This document shows, in pieces, positions 7,345-14,753 of a DNA stretch of 18,139 bases. This stretch comes from Acidobacteriota bacterium. Lineage in GTDB: Bacteria; Acidobacteriota; Terriglobia; Bryobacterales; Bryobacteraceae. Positions within the stretch are counted from its first letter, which is position 1. Each line of letters starts with the position of its first letter. A model generated the notes under the pieces. It did not search any database, was not told the origin of the DNA, and worked only from the letters and a program-made list of their open reading frames with translations. The stretch spans positions 1-18,139 of the forward strand of contig VFZQ01000025.1 of NCBI GenBank assembly GCA_016871135.1. Direction: 5' to 3'. Made by a program: the position numbers and the translations under genes.

Positions 7345-8448
7345 CTAGAAACGAAGGAATATTCCGCGGCGATGTAAAGTCCACGCGAGCGCGTACATGA
7401 CGGCGACGTGCATGAGCGCGTAGAGAAGGGAAGCGAGCATGGGCGGCGCGATCGCGGCGAAGAAGCCGTCATACAGCGGCTGCCGCCAGCCGAGTAGGCT
7501 CAGCATCCTCGCAAACAATCCGGACGCGGCGTAGATCGTGATTGCATTCGAGCCGTAGATCACCAACGGCCCGCACCAACTCTTCTTGCCGAGTACGTCC
7601 GCGAACCAGTAGCAGGTTGCAAAACCAAGGAATGCGAAGCCGGACGAAAGCAGCGCGTAGGGCGGTGTCCACAGCTGTTTGTTGATCGGCATGAAGTGAT
7701 CGAGAAATCCGGCCAGCGACGCAAGCGCGACGCCGGAGACCATCAGCCACGCGGTCTTTTCCGCGGGTTGCAAATCACCGCGCCACAGCAGCGTGCCGCA
7801 CAACGCGCCGAACAACACGTTGGCGATCGCGGGCAGCGTGCTGACGAAACCTTCCGGATCCCAGACCTTCGTGTTCGAATACAAATGCCCGGGCAGCAAC
7901 ATGTTGTCCACCCACTGACCGAAGTTGCCGATCGGCTCCAGCACACCCGGTCCGTAGCCTGGAACATCGACAAGCGTCATCATCATCCAGTACGCCGCGC
8001 AACAACCGATGATCGTGTAAACCTGCCCGCGCCACTGCGTGTAGAGATAGACAAACGATCCGATCAGGTAACAAACGGCGATGCGTTGCAGCACGCCGGG
8101 AATGCGTAACGTCGAAAAGTCGTAGTTCGGGAATCCATTTAGCAACAGACCGAGCGCGAAGATCATCGCCGCGCGGCGCAGCGTGTGCATCAGCAGTTTC
8201 GAACGGTCCGCGCCTTCCTCGATGCGCCGCGCATAGGAGAAAGTCATCGACACGCCGACGATCCAGAGGAAGAACGGAAAGACCAGATCGGTAAACGTCC
8301 AGCCATTCCACTTCGCGTGGAGCAACGGCGCGAACGTGGTCTGCGAGTTGCCGTTGTTGTTGACCAAAACCATCGACGCCATGGTCGCGCCGCGAAACGC
8401 GTCGAGCGATACCAGCCGGTTCGCACTACTCGATACAATATTAGCCAC
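7345..8448 (-). CDS. DUF5009 / heparan-alpha-glucosaminide N-acetyltransferase-like membrane protein (NagX-like)
   Basis: A multi-pass membrane protein of 367 residues, the usual family length. The N-terminus has the family's RLVSLDAFRGATMASMVLVNN, followed by LVFPFFLWIVGVSMTFSY, RRAAMIFALGLLLN and RIPGVLQRIAVCYLIGSF, then further hydrophobic helices (TIIGCCAAYWMMMTLV, LMVSGVALASLAGFL, MHVAVMYALAWTL). HGSNAT homologues move an acetyl group from acetyl-CoA across a membrane onto the terminal glucosamine of heparan-type glycans. Bacterial copies are mostly uncharacterised, so the acceptor is inferred. The start is GTG at 8448, which follows GGAGAGG by 8 bases. The frame stays open further upstream but reads antisense through the divergent gene and has no family residues. 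It is the probable first gene of the minus operon with the ankyrin protein, sulfatase and epimerase. Confidence 0.88.
   Translation of the reverse strand: MANIVSSSANRLVSLDAFRGATMASMVLVNNNGNSQTTFAPLLHAKWNGWTFTDLVFPFFLWIVGVSMTFSYARRIEEGADRSKLLMHTLRRAAMIFALGLLLNGFPNYDFSTLRIPGVLQRIAVCYLIGSFVYLYTQWRGQVYTIIGCCAAYWMMMTLVDVPGYGPGVLEPIGNFGQWVDNMLLPGHLYSNTKVWDPEGFVSTLPAIANVLFGALCGTLLWRGDLQPAEKTAWLMVSGVALASLAGFLDHFMPINKQLWTPPYALLSSGFAFLGFATCYWFADVLGKKSWCGPLVIYGSNAITIYAASGLFARMLSLLGWRQPLYDGFFAAIAPPMLASLLYALMHVAVMYALAWTLHRRGIFLRF
8434..8439 (+). promoter_or_regulatory. putative -10 element (TACAAT) for the PSD1 gene
   Basis: TACAAT ends 12 bases before the ATG at 8452 and lies inside the first codons of the divergent DUF5009 gene. 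The expected start site near 8446 would leave a leader of about 5 bases. No Shine-Dalgarno is seen upstream of the ATG. A -35 match is not evident. Confidence 0.4.
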
Positions 8449-8451
8449 GCA

Positions 8452-10950
8452 ATGTTCCTCTCCAAAGTAAGTCTCGTTATTGTACTCTCCGGCGCGGCGT
8501 TGCTTGCTCAACGCGGGGATCGCGCCGAGCTCGGGCAGCGCGCATCCAAGATCCTCGCGGCGAACTGCGTCGGCTGTCACGGGGCGCCGCTCATCAATGC
8601 CGGCCTCGACTTGCGGAAGCGCGAGTCGATTCTCCGAGGTGGCGATAAGGGTTCTGTCGTCGAAGTGGGATCGGCGGCGCTCAGCAAACTGTACAAGCGT
8701 GTTGCGCACGAAGAGGAACCGTCGATGCCCCCCGGCCGCAAGTTGTCCGACGGCGATATAGCCACGTTGCGGGCCTGGATCAACGCCGGCGTGCCGTATG
8801 AAGACATTCTCGATCAGAAGGAAGAAGAGTCGCGCGCGGCGCTGTCGAAACTGGAAGAACGCCCCATCACACCGAACGAGCGCAACTGGTGGGCCTTCAA
8901 GAAGCCTGTGCGCCACGACGCGCCGAAAATCGCCAGCACGGCGTGGCCGAAGACAACGATTGACCAGTTCATTCTGGCGTCGCTTGAAAGGAAGGGTCTG
9001 AAGCCCTCACCCGAAGCGAGTAAGAATACACTGATCCGCCGCGCGTATCTCGACGTCGTTGGCATTCCGCCGACACCGGCGGAGGCGAAGGAATTTCTCG
9101 CTGACACACGGTCCGATGCGTACGACAAACTCGTCGACAAGCTGCTCGACAGCCCGCACTACGGGGAACGCTGGGCGCGCCACTGGCTCGACCTGGTCCG
9201 CTACTCTGACTCCGGCGGTTTCGAATACGATCGCGACCGCGAAAACGCTTGGCGTTATCGTGACTACGTGATCCGTTCGTTTAATAACGACAAGCCCTAC
9301 GATCGTTTTCTTAAAGAGCAAATCGCCGGCGATGAGTTGTATCCGGGAGACAAAGACGCCACGACGGCGCTCGGATACCTGCGGCTTGGCGTTGAGAACA
9401 ACATCAAGACCGAGCAGACTCGCATCGATGAATTGGACGACGTCGTTGTGACCACGGCCAACGGCATGCTGGGCGTGACCGTTGGTTGCGCGCGCTGCCA
9501 CAATCACAAGTTCGACCCAATCGCGCAGAAAGACTACTACCGCATGCAGGCGGTCTTCTTCCCGACGCGCGCCGAAGAGAAGCCGCTCGCTACGGACGCG
9601 GAGTTGAAACGCATCAAGGAAGAAACCGCGCGAATCGAAGAGTTGCAGAAGCCGCTGCGCAAGCAGATCCGTGAGATCGAACAGCCGACGCGCGACAAGT
9701 TCATCGCGCGCCGCCGCGCCGCGCTTCCGGAGTACATGCGCGTCGCCCTTGCCACACCAGTCGAAAAACGCACCGACGGCCAGAAGTTGAACGCGATTCA
9801 AGTCGAACGCTCGATCGAAAACATACGCGAAGAAGAACTGCTCGCGGAGATGCCGTTGAACGCGTTGACCAAGCGCGAATTGATCGTCGCCCAGATCGCC
9901 GATCTCGACAAACAGAAGCCCAAGCTTGAAACCGCGATGGTCGTCAAGGAGAACGGCCGCGAAGCTCCGGCGTCGTATTTCCTGCACCGAGGCAGCCTTT
10001 CGCAGAAGGGCAGCAAAATGCAGCCTGGCGTGCTGTCGGCGGCCTTCGATGGCGAATGGAAATTCCCCTCGCCTCCCGAAAACGCGACGACGTCGTTCCG
10101 CCGCGCCGGTTTCGCCGAGTGGCTCGGCAGCGCCGAGAATCCGCTCACGCCGCGCGTGATGGTGAATCGAATGTGGATGTATCACTTCGGCGAAGGCATC
10201 GTGCGCACGCCGTCGAACTTCGGCAAAATGGGCGAGCGCCCGACGCACCCCGAACTGCTGGACTGGCTCACCACTGAGTTCGTACAGAACGGCTGGAGCA
10301 TGAAGCACATCCATCGCCTGATCATGAAGTCGGCGGCGTACAAGCAGTCCTCCGACGACAACGACGCTGGCGTTAAAGCGGATTTCGACAACCGGCTCTT
10401 ATGGCGCATGGCGCGACGGCGCGTCGAAGGCGAGATCATCCGCGATTCGATTCTCGCAACCGCCGGTACGCTCGACCGCTCCGTCGGCGGCCAGTCGATC
10501 TTCCCCTATATCGATCCGTCGCTGTTTCAATCCAGCTCGAAGCGCACATGGAACGGCAGGGCGAACTCCGATCCGGTTACCTTCCGCCGAAGCGTGTACA
10601 TCTTCTCCAAACGCACGATTCCGTTGCCGATGATGGAAGTCTTCGACCGTCCCGACACCATGTCTAGCTGCGCGCGCCGCAATCGCTCGACCGTCGCGCC
10701 GCAAGCGCTTATCATGATGAATAACGATTTCGTCTTGATGCAGGCGAAACATTTCGCGCAGCGATTGGAGCGCGAAGCGGGTTCCGATACCGACAAACAG
10801 ATCCGGCTCGCCTACGACATCGCGTTGTCGCGCGAGCCGTCCGCGACCGAATTCGCCAGCGCCAGGCAGTTCATCAACAGCTATCCGCAGGGGCTGGTCG
10901 ATTTCGCCCATGCGATGTTCAACATCAACGAGTTCGCCTACATCCCATGA
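8452..10950 (+). CDS. PSD1-type protein: planctomycete cytochrome C, DUF1549 and DUF1553 domains
   Basis: An exported protein of 832 residues. A signal peptide (MFLSKVSLVIVLSGAALLAQ) is followed by a heme c motif, CVGCH at 39-43, in a planctomycete cytochrome C domain that ends near MPPGRKLSDGDIATLRAWINAG. DUF1549 starts near residue 168 (TTIDQFILASLERKGL) and includes RRAYLDVVGIPPTPAE, YGERWARHWLDLVRYSDSGG and a second CxxCH, CARCH at 346-350 (GCARCHNHKFDPI). A charged, probably coiled-coil region follows at about 375-500. DUF1553 covers roughly 510-810, with ENPLTPRVMVNRMW, HFGEGIVRTPSNFG and WSMKHIHRLIM. The family is widespread in Planctomycetes and Acidobacteria and is almost always paired with DUF1501; its biochemical role is not established, though a redox role at the envelope is likely from the heme motifs. 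The ATG at 8452 is chosen because the signal peptide begins there. Confidence 0.93.
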   Translation: MFLSKVSLVIVLSGAALLAQRGDRAELGQRASKILAANCVGCHGAPLINAGLDLRKRESILRGGDKGSVVEVGSAALSKLYKRVAHEEEPSMPPGRKLSDGDIATLRAWINAGVPYEDILDQKEEESRAALSKLEERPITPNERNWWAFKKPVRHDAPKIASTAWPKTTIDQFILASLERKGLKPSPEASKNTLIRRAYLDVVGIPPTPAEAKEFLADTRSDAYDKLVDKLLDSPHYGERWARHWLDLVRYSDSGGFEYDRDRENAWRYRDYVIRSFNNDKPYDRFLKEQIAGDELYPGDKDATTALGYLRLGVENNIKTEQTRIDELDDVVVTTANGMLGVTVGCARCHNHKFDPIAQKDYYRMQAVFFPTRAEEKPLATDAELKRIKEETARIEELQKPLRKQIREIEQPTRDKFIARRRAALPEYMRVALATPVEKRTDGQKLNAIQVERSIENIREEELLAEMPLNALTKRELIVAQIADLDKQKPKLETAMVVKENGREAPASYFLHRGSLSQKGSKMQPGVLSAAFDGEWKFPSPPENATTSFRRAGFAEWLGSAENPLTPRVMVNRMWMYHFGEGIVRTPSNFGKMGERPTHPELLDWLTTEFVQNGWSMKHIHRLIMKSAAYKQSSDDNDAGVKADFDNRLLWRMARRRVEGEIIRDSILATAGTLDRSVGGQSIFPYIDPSLFQSSSKRTWNGRANSDPVTFRRSVYIFSKRTIPLPMMEVFDRPDTMSSCARRNRSTVAPQALIMMNNDFVLMQAKHFAQRLEREAGSDTDKQIRLAYDIALSREPSATEFASARQFINSYPQGLVDFAHAMFNINEFAYIP
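8457..8463 (-). promoter_or_regulatory. Shine-Dalgarno GGAGAGG for the DUF5009 gene
   Basis: It is located 8 bases before the GTG at 8448 and is embedded in the first codons of the opposing PSD1 gene. It decides the GTG start. Confidence 0.65.
8479..8484 (-). promoter_or_regulatory. putative -10 element (TACAAT) for the DUF5009 operon
   Basis: On the minus strand TACAAT is followed, after an expected start near 8472, by a leader of about 24 bases carrying the Shine-Dalgarno. The only upstream TTGAGC is 21 bases away, too far for a good -35. It lies in codons of the PSD1 signal peptide. Confidence 0.4.
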
Positions 10951-12341
10951 GCCAACGATTTTTCTCTCGACGCGAATTACTTTGGAAGGCCGGCGGCGGC
11001 ATCGGCGGGCTGGCGCTTGCCAACATGCTGCAGGGCGCGTCGACCTCACCGCTTGCGCCAAAGGCCGGCCACTTCGCCGCGAAAGCGAAGTCGATCATCT
11101 CGATCTTCTGCTACGGCGGCGTCAGCCACATGGACACATTCGACCCCAAGCCGATGCTGGCCAAGCACGCCGGCGAAACGATTCCGGGCAAGAAAGTCGT
11201 GCCGTCGCAGGGGACGCCGGGCGGCTTGATGCCCTCGTTGTGGGACTTCAAGAAGTACGGACAGAGCGGGCTTGATGTCTCGGATCTATTCCCGCATGTG
11301 GCGACCTGTGCCGATGACCTCGCCGTCGTCCGTTCCATGCACACGATCTCGAACGATCACGCGCCCGCGCTGTATCAAATGAACACCGGCTCGATTCAAA
11401 CCGGCTTTCCGTCGATGGGCACGTGGGTGACGTATGGCCTCGGCACGGAGAACCAAAGTTTGCCCGCGTTCGTCGTCTTCACCGACCCCCGCGGCGGCCC
11501 CATTGGCGGCGCGCCGAACTGGGGCAACGGCTTCATGCCGACAGCGTTCCAAGGCACGCAGTTCCGGCCGACCGGCGATCCGATCGTTGACCTGAAACCG
11601 CCGCAGGACATGACGCCGGAGCGTCAACGCAAGTGGCTCGACTTCATGGGCAAGCTCAACGCGGAGCATCATCAGAAGAACCCGCAGGATACCGAACTCG
11701 CGGCGCGAATTGAGTCGTACGAGCTCGCGTTCCGCATGCAGACGGCGGCCGTCGATGCGGTCGACATCGACAAGGAATCGGAAGCGACCAAGAAGTTGTA
11801 CGGGCTCGATCAGGAGATCTCGTCCTACGTCGGACGGCAGGCGCTAATGGCGCGCCGGCTCGTCGAACGCGGCGTGCGCATGGTGCAGATCTATTCCGGC
11901 GGCGGGAACTTCAACGACAGCTGGGACGCGCATTGGGATCTGAAAGAAAATCACACGCAGCACTGCACCGAGACTGACAAGCCGATCGCGGGATTGTTGA
12001 AGGATCTGAAGTCGCGCGGCATGTTGGATTCGACGCTGGTGATTTGGCACGGCGAGTTCGGCCGGCTGCCGATCTCACAGCGCATGTCGGGCCGCGATCA
12101 CAACCCGTACGGCTTCACCGTGTGGATGGCCGGCGGCGGAACCAAGGGCGGCACAATTGTCGGCGCGACCGATGAGTTCGGGCTCGAAGCCGTCGACAAG
12201 CCCAAGAAGATTAACGATCTCCACGCGACGATTCTGCACCTCATGGGCTTCGATCACACGCGCCTTACCTACATGCACAACGGCCGATTCATGCGGCTGA
12301 CGGATGTGGAGGGGGAAGTGATTAAGGAGATAGTAGCCTAG
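10947..12341 (+). CDS. DUF1501 domain-containing protein, Tat-exported
   Basis: This 464-residue protein starts with a twin-arginine signal (SRRELLWKAGGGIGGLALANML) and has the DUF1501 marks FCYGGVSHMDTFDPKP, MHTISNDHAPALYQMNTG, ARRLVERGVRMVQIYSGGG, WDAHWDLKENH, LVIWHGEFGRLP and RDHNPYGFTVWMAGGGTKGG. The fold is related to the alkaline phosphatase/sulfatase superfamily, with conserved Asp/His residues for metal, but activity has not been shown for the family as far as I know. Its ATG overlaps the PSD1 stop (ATGA), so the two are translationally coupled; this pairing is typical and suggests they act together outside the cytoplasm. Confidence 0.94.
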   Translation: MSQRFFSRRELLWKAGGGIGGLALANMLQGASTSPLAPKAGHFAAKAKSIISIFCYGGVSHMDTFDPKPMLAKHAGETIPGKKVVPSQGTPGGLMPSLWDFKKYGQSGLDVSDLFPHVATCADDLAVVRSMHTISNDHAPALYQMNTGSIQTGFPSMGTWVTYGLGTENQSLPAFVVFTDPRGGPIGGAPNWGNGFMPTAFQGTQFRPTGDPIVDLKPPQDMTPERQRKWLDFMGKLNAEHHQKNPQDTELAARIESYELAFRMQTAAVDAVDIDKESEATKKLYGLDQEISSYVGRQALMARRLVERGVRMVQIYSGGGNFNDSWDAHWDLKENHTQHCTETDKPIAGLLKDLKSRGMLDSTLVIWHGEFGRLPISQRMSGRDHNPYGFTVWMAGGGTKGGTIVGATDEFGLEAVDKPKKINDLHATILHLMGFDHTRLTYMHNGRFMRLTDVEGEVIKEIVA

Positions 12342-12349
12342 GAGTTGAC

Positions 12350-12574
12350 ATGCAAGTCCAATTCACGCAGGAACAGGAAACGCGCCTCTCGCAGTTCGCG
12401 CGTAACGCAGGTATGGAGCCGGAAGCGTTCGTCCGCGAGGCCGTCCTCCGCGTGCTTACCGAAGAGGAAGACTTTCACGCGGCCGTGCGCCTCGGAATCG
12501 AACAAGCGGATAAAGGCGAACTCATCGACGAGGCCGAGATGGCCGAGCGGTTTGAAAAAATTTTGCGGGGCTAG
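12350..12574 (+). CDS. ParD-like antitoxin
   Basis: A 74-residue protein with the ribbon-helix-helix style N-terminus MQVQFTQEQETRLSQFARNAG, then EAFVREAVLRVLTEEE, and an acidic C-terminal arm (GELIDEAEMAERFEKIL) of the kind that wraps the toxin. It would neutralise the ParE-like protein encoded next and repress its own promoter. The Shine-Dalgarno AGGAG (12340-12344) overlaps the DUF1501 stop codon and is 5 bases from the ATG, so translation may be coupled to that operon. No separate promoter is obvious in the 8-base gap; any autoregulated promoter would have to lie inside the end of the DUF1501 gene. Confidence 0.87.
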   Translation: MQVQFTQEQETRLSQFARNAGMEPEAFVREAVLRVLTEEEDFHAAVRLGIEQADKGELIDEAEMAERFEKILRG

Positions 12575-12849
12575 TGCGCATACGCTGGACGGCGGCTGCG
12601 GCGGAAGACTTGCAACAGATCGGTGATTACCTGCTTAGGAATTACCCACGTTTCCGGCAATCGACCCTCAAAAGAAACTACTCGGGCATTGCCAGTTTGC
12701 GGAGCTCTCCGTACCGGGGACGTCAGGGCGAAATACTCGGGACTCGCGAATTGGTGTTTTCACCACTGCCGTACGCGGCGGTCTACAGAGTCGGCGCGGC
12801 GACGATTGAAATCCTTCGCATACGGCACACGTCGAAGCGGTCTATGTAG
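12574..12849 (+). CDS. ParE/RelE-superfamily toxin
   Basis: A 91-residue protein matching the ParE family: RIRWTAAAAEDLQQIGDYLLRN at the start, SLRSSPYRGRQGE in the middle, then TRELVFSPLPYAAVYRVG and IEILRIRHTSK at the end. ParE toxins inhibit DNA gyrase; RelE relatives cut mRNA, and this sequence fits ParE better. It starts with GTG sharing one base with the antitoxin stop (TAGTG), the usual arrangement for a type II pair. The full-length core argues for an intact module. It ends 19 bases from the convergent CoA-binding gene. Confidence 0.87.
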   Translation: MRIRWTAAAAEDLQQIGDYLLRNYPRFRQSTLKRNYSGIASLRSSPYRGRQGEILGTRELVFSPLPYAAVYRVGAATIEILRIRHTSKRSM

Positions 12850-12868
12850 CGAACCCCTCGCCCTCGAC

Positions 12869-13273
12869 CTACAGCATCAACCGCTGATGCTCCTTCAGCA
12901 CGCACCGGTCCATCACCACCTTAATCCCCGCCGCCCGCGCCTTCTCGGCCGCCGCGTCATGCACTACGCCCTCTTGCAGCCACAAATACCGCGCGCCTTT
13001 TGCAATCGCCTCGTCGACAATTCCCGGCACCGCATCGGATGTCCGAAAAACATTTACCATGTCGATTGATTCGGGCACTTCGCCCAACGTTCCGAAAGCC
13101 TTCTCGCCCAGCACTTCCGTTTCGGCTGGATTCACCGGCACGATGCGATACCCCTGCCGCTGCATATACGCCGACACGCCGTGACTCGGCCGCAGGCGCT
13201 TGCCGGAAAGCCCCACAACTGCGATCGTGCGACTCGAACGCAGCATCTCCAGAATGACGGCGTCGTCATTCAT
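12869..13273 (-). CDS. CoA-binding domain protein (YccU-like)
   Basis: A small Rossmann-type protein of 134 residues with IAVVGLSGKRLRPSHGVSAYM, YRIVPVNPAETEVLG, IDMVNVFRTSDAVPGIVDEAI and LWLQEGVVHDAAAEKARAAG. The cysteine in VMDRCVLKEH near the C-terminus is conserved in this group. Members bind CoA, but their cellular job is not settled. The gene overlaps the end of rluB by 8 bases (ATGAATGA), so it is co-translated as the last gene of the scp-rlu operon. Confidence 0.9.
   Translation of the reverse strand: MNDDAVILEMLRSSRTIAVVGLSGKRLRPSHGVSAYMQRQGYRIVPVNPAETEVLGEKAFGTLGEVPESIDMVNVFRTSDAVPGIVDEAIAKGARYLWLQEGVVHDAAAEKARAAGIKVVMDRCVLKEHQRLML
12873..12891. other. hairpin between convergent genes, possible weak terminator
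   Basis: AGCATCA, ACCGC, TGATGCT forms a 7-base stem and 5-base loop over the last codons of the CoA-binding gene, about 24 bases after the toxin stop. There is no T-run on either side, so intrinsic termination is doubtful. Confidence 0.3.
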
Positions 13274-14006
13274 CGTCGGCCACTTTCAACTTCAGTGCCT
13301 TGAAGAATCGATTCAGCTCCGCCGGCTCCAGCGAACGAAACTCCTTATGCCGCAACGAGCCGAGTTCCAGAAACCCAATCTTCACGCGCTTCAACTTCTC
13401 GACTAAAATTCCGAAGTGCCGGAACATCATGCGGATCTGGTTCTGCCTGCCTTCGATCAGCTTGATCTCGTACCACGGATTGTCGGCGTGCTTCAATCGC
13501 ACCAGTCCCGCGGGCGCAGTCTTCTTGCGGTGCAGATAGACGCCCTTGCGAAACTGACTCTCCTGCTCCTCTGTCAGCGTGCCATTCACCTTCACGACGT
13601 ACGTCTTCACAAGCTCCGACTTCGCCGACATCACGGCGTTGGCGAACTCGCCGTCGTTGGTCAATAAAATCAGGCCTTCGGAGTTATAGTCCAGCCGCCC
13701 GACCGGATACACACGCGTCTTGACGCCCTTGAGCAGCGACATGATCGTCGGCCGCCCTTCGGGGTCGCTCGTTGTCGTCACATAACCCGCCGGCTTGTTG
13801 AGAGCCAGGTAGACGAACTCGCGCGGCGGCTGCAACAGCTTGCCGTCGACCTTGATGTGATCCTTGCCGAATTCAGCTTTCGTTCCAAGCTCGGTAACGA
13901 TCTTGCCATTCAACGTCACGCGCCCTTCGAGTATCAACTGTTCGGCCTTGCGGCGACTCGCAACACCCGCGGTCGAGATGATTTTCTGTAAGCGCTCTTC
14001 GGCCAT
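13266..14006 (-). CDS. rluB: 23S rRNA pseudouridine synthase, RsuA/RluB family
   Basis: This enzyme isomerises uridine in rRNA. Its 246 residues comprise an S4 RNA-binding domain at about 3-55 (RLQKIISTAGVASRRKAEQLILEGRVTLNG in the family pattern), then the catalytic domain: YLALNKPAGYVTTTSDPEGRPT, and GRLDYNSEGLILLTNDG with the catalytic Asp at 106. YEIKLIEGRQNQIRMMF and LKRVKIGFLELG complete the family pattern. RluB acts at position 2605 of 23S rRNA in E. coli; RluE, RluF and RsuA are close relatives, so the exact site is inferred. Its ATG follows directly on the scpB stop (TAAATG) and has GAGG 5 bases upstream. The scpA-scpB-rluB order is common in bacteria and supports the assignment. Confidence 0.92.
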   Translation of the reverse strand: MAEERLQKIISTAGVASRRKAEQLILEGRVTLNGKIVTELGTKAEFGKDHIKVDGKLLQPPREFVYLALNKPAGYVTTTSDPEGRPTIMSLLKGVKTRVYPVGRLDYNSEGLILLTNDGEFANAVMSAKSELVKTYVVKVNGTLTEEQESQFRKGVYLHRKKTAPAGLVRLKHADNPWYEIKLIEGRQNQIRMMFRHFGILVEKLKRVKIGFLELGSLRHKEFRSLEPAELNRFFKALKLKVADDE

Positions 14007-14750
14007 TTACGCCTCGGCCGCGGTATCGGCCGCCGCCGCCGCTTCTTCCGGCGTCGACGGTCCTTCGGTTCCTTCGGGCACTTCGTCTTCGCTGAACGCC
14101 AGACGCCGCAGCTCTTCGAACTCTTTCAGCGTCGGCAACTCGGCGATACTCTTCAATCCGAACTGAACGAGAAACTCCTTTGTCGTCTTGTAGAGGATCG
14201 GCTTGCCAATGACGTTCTTGCGGCCCGCGGTTGTGATGAGCTTGCGATCAAGCAGCGTCTTCAAGACGCCGCCGCCTTGTACACCGCGGATTTCGAGAAT
14301 CTCCGGCGCCGTAATCGGCTGCTTGTAGGCGACGACAGCCAGCGTCTCCAGCGCCGCGCCGGTTAACTTCAATGGCGGTTTCAAATTCTTGACGAACTGG
14401 CGCACGGCTTCGTGATGCTCGGGCTTGGTAGCCATCTTGAAGCCACCAGCGATTTCGCGAATCTGCAATCCGCGCTCGGCGGCGTTGTAGTCGTTGACAA
14501 GTTGCGCCAGCGCGGCATCTACGCGTTCCTGGGCCTGGCCCAGCGCCTGTGCCAACTGCTTGGCCTCCAGAGGCTCTTCGGTGATGTAGATGACCGCTTC
14601 GAGTATCGCCTTCAATTCGACTTCGCCCAGTTCGACGGGCGCTGGCGGGGCTTCGGCATCCGCGTTTACTTCGGGCTCGGGCTGCGCGGCCTCTTCCAGC
14701 GGGGCTGCGGCGGGCTGCGTCTCTTCCTGCTTGATCTCTTCCGGCTCCAT
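14007..14750 (-). CDS. scpB: segregation and condensation protein B
   Basis: ScpB binds ScpA and Smc to form the bacterial condensin that organises and separates chromosomes. The 247-residue protein has two winged-helix domains: ELKAILEAVIYITEEPLEAKQLAQAL in the first; LTGAALETLAVVAYKQPIT, EILEIRGVQGGGVLKTLLDR and GRKNVIGKPILYKTTKEFLVQFGL in the second. About 45 acidic, Pro/Ala-rich residues precede the core and about 25 similar ones (EGTEGPSTPEEAAAAADTAA) follow it; both tails are probably disordered. It starts 3 bases after the scpA stop. Confidence 0.95.
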   Translation of the reverse strand: MEPEEIKQEETQPAAAPLEEAAQPEPEVNADAEAPPAPVELGEVELKAILEAVIYITEEPLEAKQLAQALGQAQERVDAALAQLVNDYNAAERGLQIREIAGGFKMATKPEHHEAVRQFVKNLKPPLKLTGAALETLAVVAYKQPITAPEILEIRGVQGGGVLKTLLDRKLITTAGRKNVIGKPILYKTTKEFLVQFGLKSIAELPTLKEFEELRRLAFSEDEVPEGTEGPSTPEEAAAAADTAAEA

Positions 14751-14753
14751 GGC

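Noticed and set aside
8185..8451. N-terminal extension of the PSD1 protein in the same frame
   Set aside because: It is Arg/Glu-rich and lies antisense to the DUF5009 gene; the signal peptide begins exactly at the ATG at 8452.
8449..8916. N-terminal extension of the DUF5009 protein
   Set aside because: It is antisense to the PSD1 coding sequence and has no homologous residues; the GTG at 8448 has a strong ribosome site.
9007..10314. Long open frame (435 codons) antisense to the PSD1 gene
   Set aside because: It has low-information Arg/Val-rich sequence and no motif, while the plus strand carries clear DUF1549/DUF1553 matches.
12873..12891. Bidirectional intrinsic terminator between the toxin and CoA-binding genes
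   Set aside because: The stem is short and no T-tract follows on either strand, so it is recorded only as a hairpin.
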